Positions 25,470 through 33,955 of a DNA stretch of 44,390 bases are shown here, in pieces. This DNA comes from Oscillospiraceae bacterium (GTDB taxonomy: Bacteria; Bacillota; Clostridia; Oscillospirales; CAG-272): NCBI GenBank assembly GCA_015064785.1, contig SVRM01000021.1:1-44390 (forward strand), in the 5' to 3' direction. The first letter of the stretch is position 1, and each line of letters starts with the position of its first letter. The position numbers were made by a program, and so were the translations under genes. A model generated the notes under the pieces. The model was not told the origin of the DNA. It did no database searches and saw only the letters and a program-made list of their open reading frames with translations.

Positions 25470-25506
25470 AGTGCTCCAAATATCATACCCGATATTTGGT
25501 ACTTTT
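25470..25506. terminator. Stem-loop downstream of pgi
   Basis: CCAAATATC (25476-25484) pairs with GATATTTGG (25491-25499) around a 6-nt loop, about 30 bp beyond the pgi stop codon. A T tract follows only on the plus strand, so its role in ending the pgi transcript is uncertain. Confidence 0.45.
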
Positions 25507-25529
25507 TCACAAAACCAGAGGGCGATACT

Positions 25530-26870
25530 TTATTCGGCGATACGTGCTTCCAGCTCTGCCTTTGCGTCTTCATAACCGGGCTTGCCGAGCAGTGCGAACA
25601 TGTTCTTTTTATACGCTTCGACACCGGGCTGATTGAACGGGTTGACACCGAGAATGTAGCCGGAAATGCCGCAGGCCTTCTCAAAGAAGTAAACCATATA
25701 ACCGAAATCGTATGCGGTTCTGGAATCCAATTCGAGAATCATTGCGGGAACACCGCCGTCAGTATGCGCGATTGCCGCACCCTTATATGCCATGGAGTTG
25801 ATGTATTCCAGTGTCTTGCCGGTCAGGAAGTTCAGACCGTCGACATTGGCTTCATCGTTCGGAACAAGAACTTCAGCACCGGTATCCTTGATCGACAGAA
25901 TTGTCTCGAACATGAGGCGTTCGCCTTCCTGGATGTACTGACCGAGGGAGTGCAGGTCGGTAGTGAAAACAACGGAAGCGGGGAACAGACCCTTGTTGTC
26001 CTTGCCCTCGGATTCGCCGTACAGCTGCTTCCACCATTCGTTCATCATGGTCATGCAGGGTTCGTAGTCGACGAGGATTTCCGTCTTCTTGCCCTTGTTG
26101 TGCAGAATATTTCTGTAAGCGGCGTACTTATAGCAGTCGTTTGCAAAGAGATCGCAGACTGAGAACGCTTCGCGTGCATCAGCCGCACCCTGCATCATGT
26201 CGTCGATGTCAATACCGGCAACAGCGATGGGAAGCAGACCGACAGCGGTCAGAACAGAGTAACGTCCGCCGCAGTCATCCGGAACCACAAAGGTTTCGCA
26301 GCCCATTTCGTCTGCAAATGCCTTGAGGGTACCCTTTGCACGGTCAGTGGTGATGAAGACGCGGTCCTTGATGCAGTCCGGACCGTACTTCTTTATGAGC
26401 ATATCACGGAAAATACGGAATGCAATCGCCGGTTCTGTGGTTGTGCCGGACTTGGAGATGACGTTTAAGCAGACATCCTTGCCCTCACAGATGGAGAGAA
26501 GCTCTGCCGTTGCCTGTGCGGAAATATTGCAGCCTGCAAAGTAGATGTCGGGGGTATCCTTCTTCAGATTGTTGTAAAAGGGACTCTTGCAGAACTCGAT
26601 TGCCGCACGTGCGCCGAGGTAAGAGCCGCCGATGCCGATGACGATCAGAATGTCACAGGAGGACTTGATCTTTTCAGCAGCCGCCTTGATGCGTGCGAAT
26701 TCTTCCTTGTCGTAATCGACGGGAAGATCGACCCAGCCGAGGAAGTCATTGCCGAGCCCTGTTTTGTTGTGGAGCTTGTCGTGTGCAGACTTGACAGCAT
26801 CTTCGATTGCGCCAAGCTCGTGCTCACCGACAAAACCACCAAGAAATTTGTCGTTTAACTTGATTGCCAT
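25530..26870 (-). CDS. pgi: Glucose-6-phosphate isomerase
   Basis: 446 residues, the length of the Bacillus/Clostridium type. Interconverts glucose 6-phosphate and fructose 6-phosphate in glycolysis and gluconeogenesis. Signatures: [32 protein letters not shown] (the phosphate-binding SxSGTT motif), [14 protein letters not shown] (PGI signature 1 region) and [27 protein letters not shown] near the C-terminus. ATG 26870 is chosen over the longer frame because the family starts at AIKLND and AAAGGAAC lies upstream. Monocistronic by appearance, with a modest promoter at 26953-26980. Confidence 0.96.
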   Translation of the reverse strand: MAIKLNDKFLGGFVGEHELGAIEDAVKSAHDKLHNKTGLGNDFLGWVDLPVDYDKEEFARIKAAAEKIKSSCDILIVIGIGGSYLGARAAIEFCKSPFYNNLKKDTPDIYFAGCNISAQATAELLSICEGKDVCLNVISKSGTTTEPAIAFRIFRDMLIKKYGPDCIKDRVFITTDRAKGTLKAFADEMGCETFVVPDDCGGRYSVLTAVGLLPIAVAGIDIDDMMQGAADAREAFSVCDLFANDCYKYAAYRNILHNKGKKTEILVDYEPCMTMMNEWWKQLYGESEGKDNKGLFPASVVFTTDLHSLGQYIQEGERLMFETILSIKDTGAEVLVPNDEANVDGLNFLTGKTLEYINSMAYKGAAIAHTDGGVPAMILELDSRTAYDFGYMVYFFEKACGISGYILGVNPFNQPGVEAYKKNMFALLGKPGYEDAKAELEARIAE

Positions 26871-26952
26871 ATGATGTACCGTTCCTTTCGGTTTTATCCG
26901 CCGACAGTCAATCAGCGCCGCCGGCAGAAGATGTTCAATTTCGATGAAATTC

Positions 26953-26980
26953 ATAATAATGATACAGGAAACGGTATCAA
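26953..26980 (-). promoter_or_regulatory. Putative sigma-A promoter of pgi
   Basis: Minus strand: -35 TTGATA (26975-26980), 16-nt spacer, -10 TATTAT (26953-26958). Confidence 0.5.
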
Positions 26981-27023
26981 ATTGCAACCAAATATGATTA
27001 CCAGTTTGTGAACAAATTGTAAA

Positions 27024-28208
27024 TCAGCCGATGGCATCAGCACCGGGTTTCCCAAGTGCAAATGCAGTGAGCATTCTGCGGAACAGCTCCGGGAAACCGA
27101 TGCGCGGGAGATCCTCTGTGACGGCGATGTCGACGGTGCCGAGCATTTCATCACCGACGGAATAGATGATCTGACCAATGACATCGCCCCGGGCAAGCGG
27201 TGCGGAGAGTATCTGGGGACAAACCGTTTCCACGGAAATTTTCGCAGCATTCTCCCGTCGGACCAGCGCTGAAAATGCAGGCGATGCGGCATGACAGATG
27301 TCCTTTGTACCTCCAAGAACCGGAAGCTGTATTCCGTCTGATGCCGGATATCTGACAACGCTCCATCCTGAAAATCCCCAGTCGAGCAGGGAAGCGGCGA
27401 GCGAATTGCGTGCATCTTTGGTAGATGAACCCATGATGACACAGATCAGATGCATTCCGTCGCGCTCTGCGGTTGCGGAAATGCAGAATCCGGCTTTGGA
27501 TGTTGATCCGGTTTTAAGTCCGGTACACCCGCGGTAAAATCGGACAAGACGATTCGTGTTGGTCAGTCCGAACGCGCCGTTCCGTATCGAATCCATCCAG
27601 ATTGTGGTATAGTCAAACACCTTGGGATGCGAGAGAACTTCGCGTGACATGATGGCGATATCACGCGCAGAGGTCAGATGCCCGGTGTCCTCGTCGTCCA
27701 GACCGTTGGTGTTTTTGAAGGTGGTATTGGTCATGCCAAGTGCTGCCGCGCGTTCGTTCATCCTTGCGACGAACGCCTGCTCCGAGCCGCATACATGCTC
27801 TGCAAGAGCAACCGCCGCATCATTTGCCGATGCGACAATGACACTTTTGAGAAGATCATTGACTGTCATCTCCTCGCCTGCCTTCAGATAGACCTGCGAG
27901 CCGCCCATTGCGGACGCATAATCGGAGATTCGGACAGTGTCGGTCAGGGAAACAGTGCCTGCATCAATGGCTTCCAGAACCAGCAGTATGGTCATGACCT
28001 TGGTGACAGATGCGGGCGGCAGTGCCTCGTCTGCGTTTTTTTCAAACAGAATTTTTCCGCTGGACACCTCCATCAGAACAGCGGATTTTGCGTCAATATC
28101 GGCAAATGCACCGCCGGTATCCGGTGCATCTGTCGCGGCAGCAGGCAGGGGGAGAGAAGCGAGAAGGCAAAAAAGGCATAAAAAAATACAGCATAACCGT
28201 TTTGGCAT
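27024..28208 (-). CDS. D-alanyl-D-alanine carboxypeptidase (PBP5/DacF type)
   Basis: 394 residues with an N-terminal signal peptide ending near AAA-T26. It trims the terminal D-Ala from peptidoglycan stem peptides outside the membrane. All penicillin-binding motifs are in place: SVTK (Ser67 nucleophile, Lys70), SAN (127-129) and KTG (232-234). The last about 100 residues form the PBP5-type C-terminal beta domain. The C-terminal amphipathic helix (LFRRMLTAFALG) could hold it at the membrane. AAGGAG lies 7 nt before the ATG, immediately downstream of a hairpin (28227-28257). DacF versus DacA/DacB cannot be decided from sequence. Confidence 0.93.
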   Translation of the reverse strand: MPKRLCCIFLCLFCLLASLPLPAAATDAPDTGGAFADIDAKSAVLMEVSSGKILFEKNADEALPPASVTKVMTILLVLEAIDAGTVSLTDTVRISDYASAMGGSQVYLKAGEEMTVNDLLKSVIVASANDAAVALAEHVCGSEQAFVARMNERAAALGMTNTTFKNTNGLDDEDTGHLTSARDIAIMSREVLSHPKVFDYTTIWMDSIRNGAFGLTNTNRLVRFYRGCTGLKTGSTSKAGFCISATAERDGMHLICVIMGSSTKDARNSLAASLLDWGFSGWSVVRYPASDGIQLPVLGGTKDICHAASPAFSALVRRENAAKISVETVCPQILSAPLARGDVIGQIIYSVGDEMLGTVDIAVTEDLPRIGFPELFRRMLTAFALGKPGADAIG

Positions 28209-28226
28209 AAAGGATTCTCCTTTTCC

Positions 28227-28257
28227 AAGGCTTGATTGTGTGATGCAAACAAGCCTT
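28227..28257 (-). promoter_or_regulatory. Hairpin directly upstream of the carboxypeptidase ribosome binding site
   Basis: On the minus strand AAGGCTTG and CAAGCCTT form an 8-bp stem ending about 7 nt before AAGGAG. No T tract follows, so it may be an RNA processing or translation-control element rather than a terminator. Confidence 0.4.
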
Positions 28258-28285
28258 CATGGTTTTGCTGTATTTTATGCATCAG

Positions 28286-28525
28286 TCAGGCAACAAATAC
28301 CTGAAGTGCTTCGGCAAGTGCTTCTGCGTCCGCTTTTCTTGCGTCAGAATGGATCTGCACATTGACGGGCTTTGACAGATCCAGCGAGAAAATGCCCATA
28401 ATCGACTTGGCATCGACGAGATAGCGTCCTGCCGCGAGGTCAACATCGACGGGCGATGCCGATGTGATGGCGACGAAACGGCGGACGTCGTCCATTTTGG
28501 TCAGACGGATATCAAACGTAATCAT
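28286..28525 (-). CDS. HPr-like protein lacking the active-site histidine
   Basis: 79 residues with the HPr fold: ITFDIRL strand, DVDLAAGRYLVDAKSIMGIFSLDL and QIHSDARKADAEALAEALQ. HPr normally carries His15 (GIHARPA), phosphorylated by EI; here the corresponding stretch (TKMDDVRRFV) has no histidine, and the only His lies near residue 59. The serine of the KSIMG segment, equivalent to regulatory Ser46, is kept. This recalls Crh, which has Gln in place of His15 and acts only in catabolite regulation. GGAGA lies 6 nt before ATG 28525. A regulatory rather than phosphotransfer role is inferred. Confidence 0.82.
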   Translation of the reverse strand: MITFDIRLTKMDDVRRFVAITSASPVDVDLAAGRYLVDAKSIMGIFSLDLSKPVNVQIHSDARKADAEALAEALQVFVA

Positions 28526-28550
28526 ATTGGCTCTCCTGTACATGGAAACA

Positions 28551-28581
28551 GAAAAAGAGCACGGTTTTTGTGCTCTTTTCT
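28551..28581. terminator. Terminator after the DUF4430 lipoprotein gene
   Basis: AAAGAGCAC (28554-28562) pairs with GTGCTCTTT (28570-28578), with T-rich flanks in both directions. It separates the DUF4430 gene from the HPr-like gene. Confidence 0.8.
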
Positions 28582-28590
28582 GAATACTGA

Positions 28591-28998
28591 TTAACCTTCT
28601 TCGGGAACGTATGCGGTATAGGTGTAGGTGATCACGTCGCCGTCTGCGATGGTGGTTTCGTTTGCCTTCGCAGTTGCTTCTTCACCGTTGACCGTGAATA
28701 CCCAGTACATGAACGTACCGTCTTCCAGCTGGGTGTCAGGATAACCTGCGATGCTCAGCTCGTAACGGTCAGACCAGGTGCAGCCGAGGTCCGGATAGGT
28801 TGCGTTTGCTTCATTGACAGCAAGCTCAACGGTCGGGGTTTCAGCGTTGACCTTGATTTCCTGTGCCCAAAATTCGGTGCCGTCGTTGAGGACGAACTTC
28901 AGGGTGACGGTGATGTCATTTGCGGAAGAACATCCGACACACATACCGATCATCATGACGCAGGCAAGAGCAAGCGCGAGAATTCTGAACTTTTTCAT
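28591..28998 (-). CDS. DUF4430-type lipoprotein
   Basis: 135 residues. A lipoprotein signal (hydrophobic 4-19) ends at Cys23 in CVGCSS. The rest is a single all-beta domain: ITVTLKFVLNDG, the WSDRYELSIAGY segment, and MYWVFTVNGEEATAKANETTIADGDVITYTY, which matches the DUF4430/cobalamin-binding-like ubiquitin-type fold (transcobalamin C-terminal-like). Such domains occur on surface proteins and some bind corrinoids, but a ligand cannot be asserted. AAGGAGG lies 10-11 nt before ATG 28998; a TTG 21 nt further upstream overlaps the ribosome binding site. Expressed from a consensus promoter at 29081-29109. Confidence 0.8.
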   Translation of the reverse strand: MKKFRILALALACVMMIGMCVGCSSANDITVTLKFVLNDGTEFWAQEIKVNAETPTVELAVNEANATYPDLGCTWSDRYELSIAGYPDTQLEDGTFMYWVFTVNGEEATAKANETTIADGDVITYTYTAYVPEEG

Positions 28999-29080
28999 TT
29001 TGAGATTTTCCTCCTTCAAAATATAGCATGAGACAGGGATCAGACTACATAGTCAGAGCCATACCACGCCTTGTAGGGAG

Positions 29081-29109
29081 ATTATACTATGAAAATGGAT
29101 TTTTGTCAA
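29081..29109 (-). promoter_or_regulatory. Consensus sigma-A promoter of the DUF4430 lipoprotein gene
   Basis: Minus strand: -35 TTGACA (29104-29109), 17-nt spacer, -10 TATAAT (29081-29086). Confidence 0.9.
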
Positions 29110-29235
29110 TAGGTATTTCATGATTTTTCTTTGACTTTGTAAAAAACATCCAAATACACTGGTTGGAAACGCAAAATCAAATTATCGAAATTGTTAATAT
29201 TGTATAGTATTGTTGTGAAAACAAAGTTTTTTCGA

Positions 29236-29757
29236 TCAATAAAAACCGGTACTCAGAAATACCAGCAGGACATTCCAGCCTCCGCCAAGAAACATGAACA
29301 GTCCCAGCCCCGCAGCAAGACGGGACGCAAAACCGATACAGAGCAGTGACGAAATTGCACAGAGAAGTGCGGAAAGCACACAGCAAAGCGGCGGAAAACG
29401 GTACAAAAGCATCAGTGCCCAGAGAAATGCAAGGAGCAGCTGCATGGTACAGACGGGCACGAAGATACACGGACCGTGACCGAAGAAGCGAGGCGGCATT
29501 GCGAGTACAGCGGCTGAACAAAGTGCGGGAATGCCGCAGGAGCAGATAAGCCACGCAGGCAGAAACAGTCCCCACAGAAGTGCAGGCATCGATGCCGGAA
29601 AAAACAGCGCTTTCCAGCCGAGCAGAAATGCAAGCATCAGTCCCGGCGATACAGCGATCAGAAAGCAGAAAAAGAACAGTGGCTTTGAAAGAATCGCATA
29701 TAAATCACCAAGCGAGCAGAGGAGTACTCTCGTGCAGCGGCGGACAATGGTTTTCAT
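29236..29757 (-). CDS. Multi-pass membrane protein of unknown function
   Basis: 173 residues, strongly hydrophobic, with about five predicted transmembrane segments beginning near residues 25, 57, 80, 103 and 125, and a Cys-rich content (about 12 Cys). The N-terminus is basic (RRCTR). No family recognised and no motif beyond hydrophobicity. GGGAGG lies 6 nt before the ATG, which supports translation. It is divergent from topB; the gap to the DUF4430 gene holds that gene's promoter, so the two are separately transcribed or partly read through. Confidence 0.6.
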   Translation of the reverse strand: MKTIVRRCTRVLLCSLGDLYAILSKPLFFFCFLIAVSPGLMLAFLLGWKALFFPASMPALLWGLFLPAWLICSCGIPALCSAAVLAMPPRFFGHGPCIFVPVCTMQLLLAFLWALMLLYRFPPLCCVLSALLCAISSLLCIGFASRLAAGLGLFMFLGGGWNVLLVFLSTGFY

Positions 29758-29836
29758 AAGGAAGCCTCCCGATATCTGTTAGTTTGCTGCAATGTAAAGA
29801 ATTTTATTCCATGGTATGGAAATCGGCGGAAAAATA

Positions 29837-29845
29837 TGATATAAT
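29837..29845 (+). promoter_or_regulatory. Extended -10 promoter of topB
   Basis: TGATATAAT with TATAAT at 29840-29845, about 33 bp before the topB start. The -35 region is not distinct. Confidence 0.5.
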
Positions 29846-29877
29846 GGTATCATAACCAAACGAAAGGGATGTGGAAT

Positions 29878-32238
29878 ATGATCCTGATTATTGCGGAAAA
29901 GCCGAGTCTCGGACGAAACATTGCCGCGGCACTCGGTGCAACCAGGAAGGAAGAGGGCTGTCTTGTCGGCGGCGATTACATTGTCACATGGGCCTTCGGG
30001 CATTTGTTTTCTTTGTGTGACATTGAAGATTACGAGGAAGCACCTGCGGAAAAGCCGCGCTGGACGCTGGACAATCTCCCGTGCTTCCCCGCAGAATTCC
30101 GATTCCGTCTGCGCGGAACCGAAAAAGGAAAAGGGAAAAAGAAGACAGCAAAAGCGAAGAACGGAAAACCGGCATATGATGACGACGGTATACCGAAACA
30201 GTTTGCATTGATTGAAGCTATGTGCCGCCGGGACGATGTATCGGCGATTGTCAATGCGGGGGACGCGGACAGAGAAGGTGAAATTATTGTCCGCCTGATT
30301 CTGCAAAATGCCATGGCTGCAAAACGCGGAAAACCGGAAATCCAAAAGCCGCTCTACCGACTGTGGCTGCCGGATCAGACCGAGCAGACCATCCGGGCTG
30401 CCGCGGCATCACTTACTCCGGAATCGGAATATGACAATCTTGCCAATGAAGGCTTTGCCAGAACATATGTCGACTGGCTGTATGGTGTCAATCTGACGCG
30501 GTATGCAACAATCCGATGCGGAACGCTTCTGCGTGTCGGCCGGGTCATTGTGCCGATTGTCCGTGCTATTTACGACCGAGATATGGAGATCCGTAATTTT
30601 GTATCGCGTCCGTACCTCTGCGTACAGTCCAAGGAAAAAACGCACGGTCAGGTTCTGGAGCTGACCTCAAAGCAGGAATTTGACGCGGATATCGAGGGAC
30701 GCGAGGCGGCGCAGGCGCTGTGTGACCGCTATAATGCGTGTGATGCTGTTGTTACACGTCTGACGAAAAAGCGCGAAGTGATTCCGGCGGGGAAGCTGTA
30801 TTCGCTGTCTGCCCTGCAGAATATGCTCGGTAAGAAATACAAGATGCCGATGGAAAAGAGCCTTTCGGTTTTGCAGAAGCTGTATGAAGAAGGATATGTG
30901 ACTTATCCGCGTACCAATTCGGAGTATCTTGCGGCAGCGGAAAAGGAAAAGATTGCAGATATCATAGAAAAGATACGCGGCATCGGCTACCCTGTCACGT
31001 TTAAGGATTCCAAACGGATCTTTGATGACAGCAAAATCGAATCGCATTCCGCGCTGACGCCGACCTACAAAATCCCGTCCAAAGACAAGCTGTCGGAGGA
31101 CGAAAACAAGGTCTACGCTGCGGTTTTCCGGCGGTTTGCGGCTGTCTTCTGTGAGAGAGACTGTGTCGCGGAAAGAACGGAAGCGGAAATCTCGCTGTTT
31201 GAAAACCTGAATACTTTAGAGGTTTTCCGTCTGCGCGGGACGGTCATTGTCGAGGAAGGCTGGATGAAGTATGACGATGCACCGAAAAAGCACAAAACAC
31301 TGCCGAAACTCGAAGAAGGCGAAAATGTAAAGATCCATTTTGTGCCCGTGGACCGCGAAACAAAGCCGCCGGAGCATTATACGATCGAAACACTGAACAA
31401 TTATCTGAAGAATCCGTTCAAGGAAGACAAAGCATCGAAGAAAAAGGCGCTTGCGGCACTCGGGATTGCAGAGGACGAAGATGCGGACAGAGATGATGCT
31501 GAGGATTACCGCGCGATCTTTGAAGGTCTGGAGCTTGGCACGGAGGCGACTCGTACCGGCATCATCGACAATGCACGGCAGTCAGGATACATCCAGCTGA
31601 AAAAGGATGTCTATACCATATTGCCGGATGGTGAGTTTCTGATTGAGTCGCTGTCGAAAATGGAAATTTCGATGGACAAATACAAGACATCGACGCTCGG
31701 ACGATCACTCAAGCGTGTCTTCCGCGGTGAGGATACCGTCGGCGACTGTGTCGCGCTTGCGGAACAGGAAATCCGCGAAATTTTTGATAAGCGGGAATCC
31801 ACGACCGTCACAAAGGTGCCGTATCAGCCGAAGGGAAAGCGCGGATCGAAAACGCAGAAGCAGGAAGCGTATCGGGGACCGATGATCCGTGCCGGTGTAT
31901 GTCCGCTGTGCGGCGCGGATGTTGTGCGCGGCTCGTTTGCATGGGGCTGCATGGGATACAAGTCCGGGTGCGGGTTCCGTCTCAACGCCGTAATTCTGTC
32001 GCACACCTTTACACCGGAGGAGGTTGCCGCGTATCTGGAAACGGGACGGACGCCGCTGATTTCCGATTTTGTTTCAAAGAAAAACACAAAGTTTTCAGCT
32101 TATCTTCAGCGCGACGGTTCGGAGGCAAAATTTGTCTTTGCAGAACGCTCCGGCGGAACTGGAAATTTTCTGTCAGAGGGAAGTGCTGATGATGCACCGA
32201 TGCCGACCGAGGCACCGCCCATACCGGAGAACGGTTGA
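29878..32238 (+). CDS. topB: DNA topoisomerase III (type IA)
   Basis: 786 residues. Type IA topoisomerase that relaxes or decatenates DNA through a transient 5-prime phosphotyrosine. Toprim domain: LIIAEKPSLGRNIA at the start with its catalytic Glu, and NAGDADREGE with Asp129 for metal binding. The active-site Tyr343 lies in VTYPRTNSEYL. RVGRVIVPIV-like, ESHSALTPT and TRTGIIDNARQSGY are conserved TopB segments. The C-terminus carries one zinc-finger-like module (CPLCGAD ... GCMGYKSGCGFRL). ATG 29878 is favoured over ATG 29869 because AAAGGG is 10 nt away rather than 1. Chromosomal TopB is ordinary in Clostridia, though the family also occurs on conjugative elements; no element genes are nearby. 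Confidence 0.94.
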   Translation: MILIIAEKPSLGRNIAAALGATRKEEGCLVGGDYIVTWAFGHLFSLCDIEDYEEAPAEKPRWTLDNLPCFPAEFRFRLRGTEKGKGKKKTAKAKNGKPAYDDDGIPKQFALIEAMCRRDDVSAIVNAGDADREGEIIVRLILQNAMAAKRGKPEIQKPLYRLWLPDQTEQTIRAAAASLTPESEYDNLANEGFARTYVDWLYGVNLTRYATIRCGTLLRVGRVIVPIVRAIYDRDMEIRNFVSRPYLCVQSKEKTHGQVLELTSKQEFDADIEGREAAQALCDRYNACDAVVTRLTKKREVIPAGKLYSLSALQNMLGKKYKMPMEKSLSVLQKLYEEGYVTYPRTNSEYLAAAEKEKIADIIEKIRGIGYPVTFKDSKRIFDDSKIESHSALTPTYKIPSKDKLSEDENKVYAAVFRRFAAVFCERDCVAERTEAEISLFENLNTLEVFRLRGTVIVEEGWMKYDDAPKKHKTLPKLEEGENVKIHFVPVDRETKPPEHYTIETLNNYLKNPFKEDKASKKKALAALGIAEDEDADRDDAEDYRAIFEGLELGTEATRTGIIDNARQSGYIQLKKDVYTILPDGEFLIESLSKMEISMDKYKTSTLGRSLKRVFRGEDTVGDCVALAEQEIREIFDKRESTTVTKVPYQPKGKRGSKTQKQEAYRGPMIRAGVCPLCGADVVRGSFAWGCMGYKSGCGFRLNAVILSHTFTPEEVAAYLETGRTPLISDFVSKKNTKFSAYLQRDGSEAKFVFAERSGGTGNFLSEGSADDAPMPTEAPPIPENG

Positions 32239-32260
32239 TACCATTTACTTTCATGGAGAT

Positions 32261-32287
32261 ATGCACAAAAACCATATGTGCATTTTG
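32261..32287 (+). terminator. Weak terminator-like hairpin after topB
   Basis: ATGCACA (32261-32267) pairs with TGTGCAT (32277-32283) followed by TTTG. The stem is short and AT-rich. Confidence 0.45.
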
Positions 32288-32300
32288 TGAAAAAACAACC

Positions 32301-32329
32301 TTGACGAATCCGGAAAATTTTTGTATAAT
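32301..32329 (+). promoter_or_regulatory. Sigma-A promoter of the fourth binding-protein gene
   Basis: -35 TTGACG (32301-32306), 17-nt spacer, -10 TATAAT (32324-32329). Confidence 0.85.
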
Positions 32330-32367
32330 ATATAGTGAGAAATAAAAATTGAAAAAGGAGATTCGAT

Positions 32368-33837
32368 ATGAAAAGGCAAATACTATCAGCTGCACTGATG
32401 ACAATCCTTTTGCTCAGTGTCGTATCCTGCGGTGACGGTGGTACCGTATCCGAAGCGACTGACTCCATCGGTTCCTCAGGGGACACGGAAACAGTTGAGA
32501 CAGAAGTTCCGAAGCTGCCCGATTCGGTACAGCAGATTGATATGAACGGCTTTGAGCTGAAGATCAAGCATTTTTCTCAAGATTGGCTGTCATGGGCAAA
32601 GAATACACTTGAAGTGGAAGAGCAGGATGGCGATTTGTTCAATGATGCTGTTTATGAGCGCAACCGTACCATTGAGGAGCTGTTTAACTGCAAGCTGACA
32701 GTCGAAGATGTCGAAATCATCAATGCTTCCGATGTACAGAATGAGGTCATGTCCGGAGACTCCAACTATGATATCTGGTATAACTATGATATCTGGGTGC
32801 TGAATGCTCTGCAATTCCTGATGCCATGGGAGAATCTTGAAAAAGTGGATCTGACGCAGCCGTGGTGGAATCCGATGGCTACAAATGTATTCGATCTTGC
32901 GGGAGATCATTATGCTGCGGCTGGAAATTTCTCCCTCTCTGTTCTGTCGCGTGCATCGGGCTTTTCATTCAACAAGACCATATATAACAGTCTCGGCATG
33001 GAAAAGAATCTGTATGATATTGTGCTTGACAATGAATGGACGGTTGATAAGATGTATGAAATCTGTGTTGCCGCACAAAAGGATCTGGACGGTGACGGTC
33101 AGATTACCGCGACGGATCAGTTCGGTGTCAACAGTTCTTTCAAGGAATTGTATGCGCGTCTGAATTACGGCTCCGGTATTGCATATGTTTCCCGTGATGA
33201 GAAAGGGTACCCCGTATTTTCGATGCCCGGAGATACGGCAGCAATCAATAAGTTTCAGCATATCTACGATCTGTTCTCCGATCCGCGCGCGTTCTATGCG
33301 ACTGACAGAACCAATGCGGAATCCGGCGGATATGGTGACTTCAATGGCGGCAAGCTGCTCTTTGTGTCCGATAACCTGCTGGGACTCGAGAACAAGCGAA
33401 ATCTTGATCTTGAGATCGGTATTGTTCCTTGTCCGAAGTACGATTCGGCGCAGGATTCCTTCTATTCGCCGTCGTTCGGTGCAGAGATTGCGGTGCTTTT
33501 GAAGACCCTGCCCGAAGATCGCTGGGAGAATGTCGGTACTTTAATGGAGTCGCTGTGTTATTATTCTGATGCATTTGTCATTCCGATGTACAAGGAAGTT
33601 CTGCTCAAGACAAAGTATGCGAGAGATTCCGAATCGGAAGCAATGCTCGACATCATCATTGATTCCGTCAGCTTTGAGTTCGGTCTCAATGCATGGCAGG
33701 ATACCGTTGCAAATCCGCTCATCATCAATGCTGTTGTCAAGGGAGACGGCAACATTGCTTCAACGCTCGAAAAAATGGAAAAATCGGTCAACAAGCAAAT
33801 TGAAAAGCTCATTGCAACCGTAGAAGAAAATCAGTAA
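32368..33837 (+). CDS. Extracellular solute-binding lipoprotein (fourth)
   Basis: 489 residues. Lipobox VVSC with Cys21, then a Ser/Thr/Glu linker to about residue 50. The layout follows the other binding proteins: GDLFNDAVYERNRTIEEL, DLTQPWWNPMA, FSFNKTIY, a DLDGDGQITATDQFG loop of calcium-binding type near residue 239, and a late FGLNAWQD. AAAGGAG precedes the ATG. It has its own promoter and terminator; the PfkB-GH110-like operon begins downstream with a separate promoter, so functional linkage is suggested by position only. No permease. Ligand unknown; a host or plant glycan fragment would fit the neighbours. Confidence 0.87.
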   Translation: MKRQILSAALMTILLLSVVSCGDGGTVSEATDSIGSSGDTETVETEVPKLPDSVQQIDMNGFELKIKHFSQDWLSWAKNTLEVEEQDGDLFNDAVYERNRTIEELFNCKLTVEDVEIINASDVQNEVMSGDSNYDIWYNYDIWVLNALQFLMPWENLEKVDLTQPWWNPMATNVFDLAGDHYAAAGNFSLSVLSRASGFSFNKTIYNSLGMEKNLYDIVLDNEWTVDKMYEICVAAQKDLDGDGQITATDQFGVNSSFKELYARLNYGSGIAYVSRDEKGYPVFSMPGDTAAINKFQHIYDLFSDPRAFYATDRTNAESGGYGDFNGGKLLFVSDNLLGLENKRNLDLEIGIVPCPKYDSAQDSFYSPSFGAEIAVLLKTLPEDRWENVGTLMESLCYYSDAFVIPMYKEVLLKTKYARDSESEAMLDIIIDSVSFEFGLNAWQDTVANPLIINAVVKGDGNIASTLEKMEKSVNKQIEKLIATVEENQ

Positions 33838-33843
33838 TCCGCG

Positions 33844-33881
33844 CGGGAATTCCGTTTCAGAGACGGGATTCCCGTTTTTTT
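33844..33881 (+). terminator. Rho-independent terminator after the fourth binding protein
   Basis: CGGGAATTCCGTTTC pairs with GACGGGATTCCCG and ends in seven T. Confidence 0.88.
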
Positions 33882-33893
33882 GTTCACAGGGTC

Positions 33894-33922
33894 TTGCATT
33901 ATTTGGGAAAATGTGTTACAAT
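33894..33922 (+). promoter_or_regulatory. Sigma-A promoter of the PfkB operon
   Basis: -35 TTGCAT (33894-33899), 17-nt spacer, -10 TACAAT (33917-33922). Confidence 0.7.
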
Positions 33923-33955
33923 GAGGCAAATTACAGTTGAAATGTGAGGCTACAT

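Noticed and set aside
29878..32238. TopB as a sign of an integrated conjugative element
   Set aside because: No integrase, relaxase, type IV secretion or attachment-site evidence in the surroundings; TopB is a normal chromosomal gene in these bacteria.
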